NCBI RefSeq assembly: GCF_900109365.1
Contig: NZ_FNZR01000002.1
Coordinates: 682,001 to 746,000, forward strand
DNA: 64,000 nt
Reading direction: 5' to 3'
Source: Parapedobacter koreensis
Lineage (GTDB): Bacteria; Bacteroidota; Bacteroidia; Sphingobacteriales; Sphingobacteriaceae
Made by a program: the position numbers and the translations under genes. Position 1 is the stretch's first letter. Every line of letters starts with the position of its first letter. Of the stretch, positions 9,243-17,816 are shown one piece after another. A model generated the notes under the pieces. It made no database searches and was not told the origin of the DNA. It saw nothing but the letters and a program-made list of their open reading frames with translations.

Positions 9243-11177
9243 TTAATTGTATCCTGGATTCTGATACATTTCGGTCTCCCCTTCCATCGCATCCAGCTGG
9301 CCCTGCGGAATGGGCCGCAAGTAGTGATATGGCTGGATACTTCGTGTCACCGTTTGCGGCGTATGGTCACCGATATTGGGTCCGCAGATTTCATACGTAC
9401 CCGCCAATTCGGTCCATTTCTGTGTACGTATCAGATCGTACCACCGATAACCTTCACCATAGTATTCACGTGACCGTTCGGCCAAGATATAGTCGATGTC
9501 TATCGTCGCCGGTGTGGCAGCGACCAAGGCGGCACTATTATCGGCTATTTTCTCCACATTTCCGTTGTTATCCCAGCGCCACTTTCCCGCGCGCTCACGG
9601 ATGACGTTGATAAGATCCCGCGCGCTACGCGTACCCGATGCACCTTTCACAGCGGCCTCAGCCGCGATAAGGTAGAGCTCTGAGAATTTAGCAATATTAA
9701 ACGGCCGCGTGCTCGCTGCATTCGGCTGCCCCAATCCATCGCCATTATCGGTGCGGTAAGGGCCAAGTTTCCAAAGCCCGGGATAGACGCGCCGACTGAC
9801 GCCACGGGGCGACACCACAAAATCGCTCCTTCCGGGCAGTATACCTGCGCCGACGTTACTATTATAGGTCGAATTGGAGTAATCAATAGTTCCTTCCGGT
9901 TCCTCATCCAGAAAGGTCAGTATCGCATCGCCGGGGTTTACCGGCGCAAAATTTACGTTGTACACCGGGCCACTGACACCGGCCTTATCCCAGTTGCCAC
10001 GATAAACGGTGGTAAACGTGCCATCGTAGCGGGAGTCATTGGTCTTGTCGGCAAAGGTATTGGTAATCGCTCCAATCGTGGGACTCATCCGCATCCACGG
10101 CCGCCCGAGCGCTTGCTCGGCTTCACGCTGGACGGAACTCATAGCCGTCCACCCCGAGTTGGACGAACTGCTTCGGATTTCGGTATAATTCCATGTCATC
10201 ATCCATCCGGCAAAGTTCTCCGGAGCTTCACCATTGCTATACGTAAGGCTTCCTGCGTTGTAAAATTCACTGCTCTCCGTATGGTCGGCATACAACAAGA
10301 TTTCGTTGTTGCGATCATTTGGCCCCAAATTGACGTCGTAGAATGTCGGCTGTAAACCGAAGGGCCCCGGGTTGTCGATACCCGCTGTTGCCACATCATA
10401 TGCCTGCTGGTAGTACCACTGGGCATCATGTCCATCCGGATCGACACGATTGGTCTCCGGATAGGTCGGAATATTATTCGGGTTTTCCAGCCACCATCCG
10501 TAGGTCAGGTAAGCTTTTGCGAGATATAGGCGAGCAACCGTTTTGGTGACACCGCCCGTTACCCGGCCGGCATCCGGCAAATCATTTACCGCGACCAGCA
10601 AATCCGGGAAAATAGCTTTGGTGTACACCTCAGGCACGGTATTCCGCGCGGAGGTCCTGCTGGGATTGGTGTTGAACGCCAGTTCGCCTGCACCCAAATC
10701 CAGCGGTATCCCGCCAAAGGTCTGCACCAGTATGAAATAGTCGAACGCCCGGAAGAACCTGGCTTCGGCGATCAACGCATTTGAGATTGTACCTACTTCT
10801 GCGGCATTTTCAATGATACCGCTTGCCGTGTTGATATTGCTGAATGCAGTGCCCCACAGGACATCAGCACGGCTGTTGATCGGCGTGATCTGTCCCTGCC
10901 CGCTGAGGTCCATGACCAGGAAGTTTTCGTCCGCCCCTTGCCCATACGTTGCCTCATCGGTGCCCGTGAGGGTCGTGTTATAATAGTAAGCCTGCCCATA
11001 AATGTAACGCAGGTGTGCGTACATGGAGGTTATTCCACCTTGGACGCCTTTTTCGGTCGTGAAAAAACCGGGCTCATAAATGCTACGCGGTTGTTCGTCC
11101 AAAATCTTAGCGCATGCCGAAAAGAACAACGCTATCACGGCTGCTCCTATATAATTGATATTACGTGTCTGTTTCAT
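9243..11177 (-). CDS. SusD/RagB-family glycan-binding lipoprotein (pair 2)
   Basis: 644 aa, surface lipoprotein partner of the SusC encoded 11 bp upstream. The leader ends ALFFSAC (lipid site Cys22), followed by AKILDEQPRS. It has the SusD helical core (EARFFRAFDYFILVQTFGG), the internal AEAAVKGASGTRSARDLINVIRERAG segment near the last TPR, and the usual end GETEMYQNPGYN. It is longer than the SusD of pair 1 (555 aa), so the two pairs probably bind different chain lengths or decorations of the same glycan. Tandem SusCD pairs upstream of an SGBP and a GH10 enzyme match XusB in the conserved xylan locus. Confidence 0.95.
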   Translation of the reverse strand: MKQTRNINYIGAAVIALFFSACAKILDEQPRSIYEPGFFTTEKGVQGGITSMYAHLRYIYGQAYYYNTTLTGTDEATYGQGADENFLVMDLSGQGQITPINSRADVLWGTAFSNINTASGIIENAAEVGTISNALIAEARFFRAFDYFILVQTFGGIPLDLGAGELAFNTNPSRTSARNTVPEVYTKAIFPDLLVAVNDLPDAGRVTGGVTKTVARLYLAKAYLTYGWWLENPNNIPTYPETNRVDPDGHDAQWYYQQAYDVATAGIDNPGPFGLQPTFYDVNLGPNDRNNEILLYADHTESSEFYNAGSLTYSNGEAPENFAGWMMTWNYTEIRSSSSNSGWTAMSSVQREAEQALGRPWMRMSPTIGAITNTFADKTNDSRYDGTFTTVYRGNWDKAGVSGPVYNVNFAPVNPGDAILTFLDEEPEGTIDYSNSTYNSNVGAGILPGRSDFVVSPRGVSRRVYPGLWKLGPYRTDNGDGLGQPNAASTRPFNIAKFSELYLIAAEAAVKGASGTRSARDLINVIRERAGKWRWDNNGNVEKIADNSAALVAATPATIDIDYILAERSREYYGEGYRWYDLIRTQKWTELAGTYEICGPNIGDHTPQTVTRSIQPYHYLRPIPQGQLDAMEGETEMYQNPGYN

Positions 11178-11188
11178 TACTATTTTCT

Positions 11189-14100
11189 TTAAAATACCAG
11201 GTTAATACCAAACAAGTAACTACGCGTTGCCGGCGAATTCGTACCAATCGTCAATAACCGGGGCCGGTACGTATTGGTTACCGCCGCATTTTCGTCAGCA
11301 TAGGAGTTGGTTTCCGGATCCAATCCGGTCTCCCTGTTATAGGGAGAGAACAAGACAAATGGATTCTGTACCGTGAAATAAAACCGCAACCGGTCAATGC
11401 CGGCACGTTGCACCCAATCGCTGCCGTCGAAGTTATAGCCCAGTGACAGCGTGCGTATCTTCAGGTGCGATGCATCGAAGTAACCCAGGGTACTGCCGTA
11501 CTTCGGATTGTCGCCGCTGATAATACCACCGGGCATGGGATACCGCGCATCGGTATTTTCCGGCGTCCAGTAGTCTACCCGCACGTTATTCCTGCGTCCG
11601 CTCAGCATATTCAGGTAGCCGGATGCGGTGTGGAGCGTACTGATGAGCGTGCCACCGCGCTGGAACATCCCTACAGCGCTCAAATCAATATTTTTATAGG
11701 CAACACGCGTGTTGAAACCGCCCTGAAAATCAGGCTGCAGATTGATAATTTGCCGGTCGGCAAGCCCGATTGCCCGGGCAGGTGTCCCATCGTCATTATA
11801 ATCGCCGGTGTATTTTACCTTGACCATACCCACGTTTCCACCCGGTTCCAGGATATCCAGGTAAGGGTCTCCCTCCTGCCAGAGTCCCGTATACTCGTAA
11901 TCAAAAACGACATCAATGGGATGTCCTACGAACCACCAGTTGCCTTCGTCCCTGTCCTGTCCGGAAGCCAATGCCACCAGCTTGTTGCGGTTGCCATACA
12001 CGTTGATACCAGCTTCCCAAGTCCAGCCATTGTGGTCATCCAATATCACCCCATTGAGCGAAAGCTCCAACCCTTTATTTTGTGTTTCCCCAATGTTAGC
12101 CGTGTAACTTCCCACACCCGCTGTATTCGGCAGATTGACATTCAACAGCACATCGTTGGTGTTTGTTACATAATACTCTAAGGTACCGGACAAACGGCTG
12201 TTCAGGATGGAGAAGTCCAACCCATAGTTCCACGTTTCCGAATATTCCCATCCCAAACCTGCATTGGGCAATTGGGATACATAATAGCCTACAGCATAGT
12301 TATCGCTGCCGAAATTATACGGCCGGGTGTTCAAACGCCCCAATGTCGCATAGGGGGCAATAGCCTGATTGGAGGTTTGCCCGTAGCCCACCCGCAGTTT
12401 GAGCATGTCCACAAAGGAAACGTCTTGCATAAACGCTTCTCTTCCAATATTCCATCCGGCTGATATCGCTGGATACGTGTGCCATTTGTGACCCGATGCC
12501 AGCCTTGAGGAGCCGTCGGACCGCAGCGTGGCCGACAGCATATAGCGATCGTCATAGGAATACATGACACGGCCCATCCACGACATCAATCCCCACAATT
12601 CATAGATCTGTCCATTCGGATCGATCGTAATTTCGCCTGTTGCCTGCCCCAGGTTATAGAACTGGAATGCATCAGCGGGAATATCCCTTGCCGCTATACC
12701 CGATTGGTTGAATTTGTTCTGCTCGGAAGAGTACAATGCCGTTACATTGATGTTGTGTTTTTCAGCAAACGTACGGTCGTAGGTCAGCAGGTTTTCAACG
12801 ACCCAGTGATAGGTGTGCTGGTTGCTGATGGAAGCCGATGAAGGTGTGGTGGGGTTTGTGGCGTTTATGCCCTGCCCGGTATAGGCCCCACCATTGCTTT
12901 GGCGGTAGTCCAAACCAAGATTGATTCGATACTTCAGCCCCTCGACCCAAGGTACACTCACTTCGCCATATACGGAGTTGTATGTAGCATAAGCCCGGGT
13001 CTCGTTTAACCATTGGTCTTGTACACCTTCTATAATTTCCCTCGTGGCCGTCCAGGGCTCATCCAAGGGCATGCGTATCGTCCGTTTCCAGGTGCCGTCC
13101 TCATTGTAGGGATTGGCTATCGGCGACATGCTTAAAGCGGCATACAACCCCACTTGGGAACCTTCTGTCATATTATAATTGTTGTTGGTGGTAAAGCCGA
13201 CCCGGAAATAATCCCCCAGTTGCTGATCGACCGTACCGCGCAATGAAATACGGCTGTATTTTTGCGTGGGAACCACGCCTTCATCCTGGAAGTAGCCCCC
13301 GCCGAAATTATAGTTGCCCTTTTCAGTGCCAGCCGAAACGCCGACATCCTGGCTGATTGTATTTCCGGTTCGGTAAAATAGATCCTGCCAATCGGTATTG
13401 ACATCATCAGATTCATCCAATCCATTCTGGTACTGGCCAGCAGCGGCACGGAGCGCGGCAAATTCCGGTCCATTCATCATCGGATATTTGGAAAAAATAG
13501 TTTTAAAACCCTGAAAGCTGTTGTAGGATACGCGTGCCGCTTGCCCGCTCTGCCCTTTGTTGGTGGTCACCAATATCACGCCGTTGGCCCCGCGCGACCC
13601 ATAAATCGCGGTTGCAGAAGCATCCTTGAGGATATCAAGACTCTTAATGTCGTTCGGATTGATGTCACCGATGGACCCCGCAAAGGGGATACCATCGAGC
13701 ACCACCAACGGGTCGTTGCTGGCATTCAGCGAACGTGTACCACGGATACGGATTTGCGTAGTTGCGCCCGGTTGTGATGAGGTTTGCGATAGCTGTACCC
13801 CCGGCAAACGCCCTTGCAAGGCCTGCGAAATATTCGCCGATGGCACGTCGCGCATCTGATCGCCGCCGATTGTGGCCACCGAACCTGTCACCGCTTCTTT
13901 CCGCTGGACACCGTATCCCACAACAATCACTTCATCTAACGCACTGGCTTCCCCTACCAATGTGACGGTCAATTGCTGGTCAGCTTCGCCCACTTTAATC
14001 TCTTGCGTAGCATATCCAACATAGCTGAATATCAATGCACTGCTTGCAGGCACACGGATAGTGAAGCGGCCGCCGTCATCGGTAGACGTGCTTGCTGTGC

Positions 14101-14290
14101 CCACACTCGACCGGATGGAAACCCCACTCAGCGCCACGCCTCCTTCATCGACAACGATCCCTGATATCCCCACGCCACCGCCTTGGGCCATGGTGTATAC
14201 GGAATAAAAAAACAAAAGCAACGATAGACAGGCGGCTTTGATGGCTTTCCCTCGCTGTCGCCGCAATCCCGGTTTGTATACGCTTATCAT
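11189..14290 (-). CDS. SusC/RagA-family TonB-dependent oligosaccharide transporter (pair 2)
   Basis: 1033 aa. Signal peptide to about residue 36 (YTMAQ) with an unusually long basic N-region, CarboxypepD_reg domain about 42-112, TonB box LDEVIVVGYG at 118-127, plug with the LDILKDASATAIYGSRGANG signature, then the barrel. First gene of its operon, transcribed divergently from the lacI regulator with a 292-bp shared region carrying operator, promoter and structured leader. Corresponds in position to XusA of the xylan core locus. Substrate (xylan oligosaccharides) is inferred from the neighbouring GH67, GH115 and GH10 genes. Confidence 0.96.
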   Translation of the reverse strand: MISVYKPGLRRQRGKAIKAACLSLLLFFYSVYTMAQGGGVGISGIVVDEGGVALSGVSIRSSVGTASTSTDDGGRFTIRVPASSALIFSYVGYATQEIKVGEADQQLTVTLVGEASALDEVIVVGYGVQRKEAVTGSVATIGGDQMRDVPSANISQALQGRLPGVQLSQTSSQPGATTQIRIRGTRSLNASNDPLVVLDGIPFAGSIGDINPNDIKSLDILKDASATAIYGSRGANGVILVTTNKGQSGQAARVSYNSFQGFKTIFSKYPMMNGPEFAALRAAAGQYQNGLDESDDVNTDWQDLFYRTGNTISQDVGVSAGTEKGNYNFGGGYFQDEGVVPTQKYSRISLRGTVDQQLGDYFRVGFTTNNNYNMTEGSQVGLYAALSMSPIANPYNEDGTWKRTIRMPLDEPWTATREIIEGVQDQWLNETRAYATYNSVYGEVSVPWVEGLKYRINLGLDYRQSNGGAYTGQGINATNPTTPSSASISNQHTYHWVVENLLTYDRTFAEKHNINVTALYSSEQNKFNQSGIAARDIPADAFQFYNLGQATGEITIDPNGQIYELWGLMSWMGRVMYSYDDRYMLSATLRSDGSSRLASGHKWHTYPAISAGWNIGREAFMQDVSFVDMLKLRVGYGQTSNQAIAPYATLGRLNTRPYNFGSDNYAVGYYVSQLPNAGLGWEYSETWNYGLDFSILNSRLSGTLEYYVTNTNDVLLNVNLPNTAGVGSYTANIGETQNKGLELSLNGVILDDHNGWTWEAGINVYGNRNKLVALASGQDRDEGNWWFVGHPIDVVFDYEYTGLWQEGDPYLDILEPGGNVGMVKVKYTGDYNDDGTPARAIGLADRQIINLQPDFQGGFNTRVAYKNIDLSAVGMFQRGGTLISTLHTASGYLNMLSGRRNNVRVDYWTPENTDARYPMPGGIISGDNPKYGSTLGYFDASHLKIRTLSLGYNFDGSDWVQRAGIDRLRFYFTVQNPFVLFSPYNRETGLDPETNSYADENAAVTNTYRPRLLTIGTNSPATRSYLFGINLVF

Positions 14291-14373
14291 ACTGTAGGAT
14301 TTTATTGGTTTAATAATTTAGTTAATTGCTACTTTACCGTATCCACTTGACCAATTTTCCCAACTGCACAGTT

Positions 14374-14387
14374 CCAACGTTGGCATG
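14374..14387. promoter_or_regulatory. Palindromic element CCAACGTTGG, copy 2
   Basis: Second copy of CCAACGTTGGCATG, 84 bp upstream of the susC of pair 2. Flanking bases differ from the first copy, so the conserved part is the palindrome plus CATG. Confidence 0.6.
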
Positions 14388-14404
14388 TGGCACTTTTGAC
14401 AACT

Positions 14405-14473
14405 ACCTTATCATCGAAATGATTGAATCTGGATAAGGTTTATAACGTCCTCCCGGACCTTGGTTATTTCTTT
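14405..14473 (-). promoter_or_regulatory. Candidate structured mRNA leader of susC pair 2
   Basis: Minus-strand RNA order: AAUAACCAA, stem P1 (GUCC-GGGA-GGAC, bases 14447-14458, closing a GNRA-type loop), UUAUAAACC, stem P2 (ACCUUAUC at 14439-14432 pairing with GAUAAGGU at 14412-14405). Compared with the leader of pair 1, both stems differ in sequence but keep pairing, while the single-stranded blocks are identical. Confidence 0.55.
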
Positions 14474-14480
14474 CTGTGGG

Positions 14481-14520
14481 TAAAGGTAGAAACAAAAATT
14501 AATTTATGCAACCGATTGCA
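14481..14520 (-). promoter_or_regulatory. susC pair 2 promoter sharing the lacI operator
   Basis: On the minus strand a TTGC -33 element (14511-14508), 19-nt spacer and TACCTTTA at the -7 position (14488-14481; one mismatch to TAnnTTTG). The -33 part lies in the same palindrome that covers the lacI promoter on the plus strand, so one operator could control both divergent transcripts. Confidence 0.55.
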
Positions 14521-14546
14521 AAAAAAAACTTTTTTTCTTATTTTAG
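14507..14546 (+). promoter_or_regulatory. lacI-GH67-GH10-GH115 promoter with operator
   Basis: TGCAACCGATTGCA (14507-14520) is a palindrome of the GCAAnCGnTTGC type. Its TTGC half (14516-14519) is the -33 element; after 19 nt comes TATTTTAG (14539-14546), one base from TAnnTTTG. The ATG of the regulator follows 36 bp later. This arrangement suggests autoregulation by the LacI-family protein. Confidence 0.62.
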
Positions 14547-14582
14547 CCGAACCATTTAGTGAACCGTATTTTTACCAAACAA

Positions 14583-15620
14583 ATGAGTACGTCCAACGAG
14601 AAAAAAGAAGTAACCATTTATGATATTGCGGCTGCCCTCCAAATATCAGCGGCAACCGTGAGCCGGGGGCTGAAAAACCATCCCGCAATCAAGCAGGCTA
14701 CGAAAGATCGGATTTTTGCCCAAGCCGAGCGCATGGGATACCGATTCAACACCTTTGCCCGCAACCTGCGGACAAAACGAACGTATACAATCGGTGTCAT
14801 TGTACCCCGGTTGAATAGTATGTTTATGTCGGATGTCATTGCTGGCATGGAAAAGGTATCCAATGAAGCAGGCTATGAACTAATCATCAGCCAATCCCTG
14901 GAGACCATGGAAAAAGAAATGAAGAACGCCGTTACCATGTTTAATAACAGAGTGGATGGTTTATTGGTATCCCTGGCCTATACGACAACAGGCATTGACC
15001 ATTTCAAGCGCTTCTTTGATAAAAATATTCCCTTGATTTTCTTTGACCGCGTATTCGAACACCCCAACTGCCCGAATATCGTCATCAACAATTATAAAGC
15101 AGCCTACGAGCTTACTTCCTACCTTATCCAGCAAGGTGCCCGGCGTATTATGCATGTAGCGGGTAATCTCAACAGGAATGTCTATAGCCAACGCTTCAAG
15201 GGGTACAGAGACGCCTTGTTAGACAATGGCATTCAATTCCAGGAAGGCTGGCTCATCGTCAATAACCTCAGTGCAGAAGACGGCATACATACCGCAAAAC
15301 ACATCTATGCACTGACGGAACGGCCCGATGCCGTCTTTGTAGCCAATGATACCTGCGCAGTGGCTTGCATGCAGGAATTGAAACGAAATGGCATATACGT
15401 CCCGAAAGACATCCTCGTTGCTGGATTTAACAACGATCCGATCGCTACGGTGGTTGAACCCAACCTCACTACCGTTAATTATCGGGGGCCTGAAATGGGA
15501 GAAATGGCAGCCAAAACACTCATCAACCTGCTTAATGGAAATGGTGAACAGCATACCGCGGCAACCATCATGCTGCGCCATGAATTGATCATACGGGATT
15601 CTACCCAACGACCACAATGA
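14583..15620 (+). CDS. LacI-family transcriptional regulator
   Basis: 345 aa DNA-binding regulator. The N-terminal helix-turn-helix is clear (VTIYDIAAALQISAATVSRGL, about residues 10-30), then the hinge (NTFARNLRTKRTYTIGVIVP), then a periplasmic-binding-protein-like sensor domain (about 68-335) with FVANDTCAVACMQELKRNG and ILVAGFNNDPIATVVEPNL. It starts at ATG 14583; an in-frame GTG at 14559 would add eight residues before the HTH region and was rejected. It heads a four-gene run with GH67, GH10 and GH115 (gaps 25, 11 and 32 bp). It probably represses this operon and both susC promoters until a xylan-derived sugar binds. LacI control of a xylan locus is less usual in Bacteroidota than control by a hybrid two-component system. 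Confidence 0.92.
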   Translation: MSTSNEKKEVTIYDIAAALQISAATVSRGLKNHPAIKQATKDRIFAQAERMGYRFNTFARNLRTKRTYTIGVIVPRLNSMFMSDVIAGMEKVSNEAGYELIISQSLETMEKEMKNAVTMFNNRVDGLLVSLAYTTTGIDHFKRFFDKNIPLIFFDRVFEHPNCPNIVINNYKAAYELTSYLIQQGARRIMHVAGNLNRNVYSQRFKGYRDALLDNGIQFQEGWLIVNNLSAEDGIHTAKHIYALTERPDAVFVANDTCAVACMQELKRNGIYVPKDILVAGFNNDPIATVVEPNLTTVNYRGPEMGEMAAKTLINLLNGNGEQHTAATIMLRHELIIRDSTQRPQ

Positions 15621-15645
15621 AACCAATGATGAAAATAAGCCGATT

Positions 15646-17805
15646 ATGAACCCATACACCCGCATTTTGTCCTTCCTGGCAGGAGTTTGCCTATACAGCC
15701 TTCCTGTTGCGGCCCAATCCGGCTATCGGTTGTGGCTGGATTTCAAATCCTTACCCACAGAAACGGCCGATGGCTACAAGCAACGGCTTACAGCCCTGCT
15801 TTTCCCTGTGGCAAACCAAACAGATAGCATTGCCAAGCAGGAACTGCTCACCGCATTGGATGGCTTGCTCGGGCAACGCCCCACATCGGTTGATACCCCC
15901 CAAAAGACAGGCACCCTGATTGTCGGCACCCCCGCTACCCTCCCCTGGCTGGCTGGTGAAGCCATTGGCGAACATCTCGATCACATGGGCGAGGAAGGAT
16001 ATGGCATCCACAGCACGACCATCAACGGCAGCCCGGCAACGGTCATCCTGGCCAATACCAGCAAGGGTGTGCTATACGGTGCCTACGCATTCCTTGGCCT
16101 GCTGCAAGGCGGCGAGGATATCACACAAGTGGCCATCACCACCCGGCCCAAGGTTACATTGCGCCTGCTCAATCATTGGGACAACCTCGACCGCACCGTG
16201 GAACGCGGCTATGCGGGCTTCTCCCTGTGGGACTGGCACCGTCTGCCGGGATACCGCGATCCGCGTTACACGGACTATGCCCGCGCCAATGCCTCCATCG
16301 GCATCAACGGCACGGTGCTCAACAATGTGAATGCCAACGCGCTCATGCTTACGGCGCCCTACCTTGAAAAGGCCGCGGCACTGGCCGACATCTTCCGTCC
16401 CTACGGCATCAAGGTATACCTGTCTGCACGGTTCAGCGCCCCCATCGAACTGGGCGGCCTTGCCGATGCCGACCCGCTCAATCCCAAGGTGCAGCAATGG
16501 TGGAATGAAAAGGTTGCGGAAATTTACCGGTATATTCCCGACTTTGGTGGCTTCCTGGTGAAGGCCAATTCCGAAGGGCAACCCGGTCCGCAGAACTACG
16601 GGCGCAGCCATGCCGACGGGGCCAACATGCTGGCCGATGCGCTGGAACCCCACAACGGCGTGGTCATGTGGCGTGCCTTTGTTTATGACGACAAAGAACC
16701 CGATGATCGGGCCAAGCAGGCTTACAACGAGTTCAAACCATTGGACGGCCAATTCCGTGGCAATGTCATTGTGCAGGTCAAGAATGGTGCAATCGACTTC
16801 CAGCCGCGCGAACCCTTCCATCCGCTCTTCGGGGCCATGCCCCAAACGCCCCTGATGATGGAATTCCAGATCACGCAGGAATACCTCGGCTTTGCCACCA
16901 ACCTGGCTTATTTAGGCACCCTGTTCAGTGAAACGTTGCAGGCCGACACCTATGCCGACGGCCCTCAATCAACCGTTGCGCGTGTCGTTGACGGCTCATT
17001 GACCGGGCAATCGCTTACGGCCATAGCCGGCGTGGCCAACACGGGTACCGCCACCAATTGGACGGGACACCCCTTTGCACAGGCCAACTGGTTTGCCTAT
17101 GGCCAGCTGGCGTGGGATCCCGAAGCCGACGCCGCTACCATTGCCGAGGATTGGCTACGCCGTACCTTCGGCAACGATGCTTCCCTCATCGGTGCCCTGC
17201 TGCCCCTGATGATGCAGTCGCGCGAGGCCGTGGTCAACTACATGACACCCCTCGGCCTCCATCACCTAATGGGATGGAGCCACCACTACGGACCGGGGCC
17301 GTGGATCAAGGACAAACAGCGGGCCGACTGGACGTCGGTGTATTACCACCAGGCTGATAAAGATGGCATTGGCTTTGACCGCACCGCTTCGGGCAGCAAT
17401 GCCTTAGGCCAATATACACCGGAGGTACGCAAGCGATTTGAAGACCCGCAAACCTGCCCCGATGAGTACCTTCTGTGGTTCCACCACCTCCCTTGGGATT
17501 TCCGGATGAAATCCGGCGAAACGCTCTGGGAGACGCTCTGCGGCCACTATTATGGCGGCGTAGCGGAAGTGGCCGGCATGCAGGCCGTCTGGGAAGCACA
17601 GCGCGGCAAGGTGGATTCGACGGTCTTTCAGGAGGTAAGTGATTTGCTGGCCGTCCAGCACGAGGAAGCCATCCTGTGGCGCGATGCCTGTGTGCTGTAC
17701 TTCCAGCAATTTTCGGGCATGCCCATCCCGGAAGGACTGGAGCAGCCAGCGCATCCGCTGGAATATTATGAGCATTTGCAATTCCATTTTGTGCCGGGGA
17801 TATAA
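15646..17805 (+). CDS. GH67 alpha-glucuronidase
   Basis: 719 aa enzyme removing 4-O-methyl-glucuronic acid from the non-reducing end of xylo-oligosaccharides. Signal peptide about 1-24 (PVAAQ) suggests a periplasmic location. Domain order is that of the family: N-terminal domain with GYGIHSTTINGSPATVILAN (about 118-136), central barrel with RLLNHWDNLDRTVERGYAG (about 173-191), and helical C-terminal domain. The catalytic residues are visible by family motif: acid Glu310 in KANSEGQPGP, and Asp384 (GAIDFQPREP) and Glu412 (QITQEYLG), spaced as in the Cellvibrio GlcA67A enzyme. Works together with the GH115 two genes on, which acts on internal residues. Confidence 0.96.
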   Translation: MNPYTRILSFLAGVCLYSLPVAAQSGYRLWLDFKSLPTETADGYKQRLTALLFPVANQTDSIAKQELLTALDGLLGQRPTSVDTPQKTGTLIVGTPATLPWLAGEAIGEHLDHMGEEGYGIHSTTINGSPATVILANTSKGVLYGAYAFLGLLQGGEDITQVAITTRPKVTLRLLNHWDNLDRTVERGYAGFSLWDWHRLPGYRDPRYTDYARANASIGINGTVLNNVNANALMLTAPYLEKAAALADIFRPYGIKVYLSARFSAPIELGGLADADPLNPKVQQWWNEKVAEIYRYIPDFGGFLVKANSEGQPGPQNYGRSHADGANMLADALEPHNGVVMWRAFVYDDKEPDDRAKQAYNEFKPLDGQFRGNVIVQVKNGAIDFQPREPFHPLFGAMPQTPLMMEFQITQEYLGFATNLAYLGTLFSETLQADTYADGPQSTVARVVDGSLTGQSLTAIAGVANTGTATNWTGHPFAQANWFAYGQLAWDPEADAATIAEDWLRRTFGNDASLIGALLPLMMQSREAVVNYMTPLGLHHLMGWSHHYGPGPWIKDKQRADWTSVYYHQADKDGIGFDRTASGSNALGQYTPEVRKRFEDPQTCPDEYLLWFHHLPWDFRMKSGETLWETLCGHYYGGVAEVAGMQAVWEAQRGKVDSTVFQEVSDLLAVQHEEAILWRDACVLYFQQFSGMPIPEGLEQPAHPLEYYEHLQFHFVPGI

Positions 17806-17816
17806 ATACCAGTGTC

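Noticed and set aside
11465-12181. 238-codon plus-strand frame within susC of pair 2
   Set aside because: Lies wholly antisense to a clear SusC gene, has no recognisable domain, and its composition follows from the codon pattern of the real gene.
16072-16845. 257-codon minus-strand frame within GH67
   Set aside because: Antisense shadow of a high-GC part of a well-conserved enzyme; no motif, no promoter or leader.
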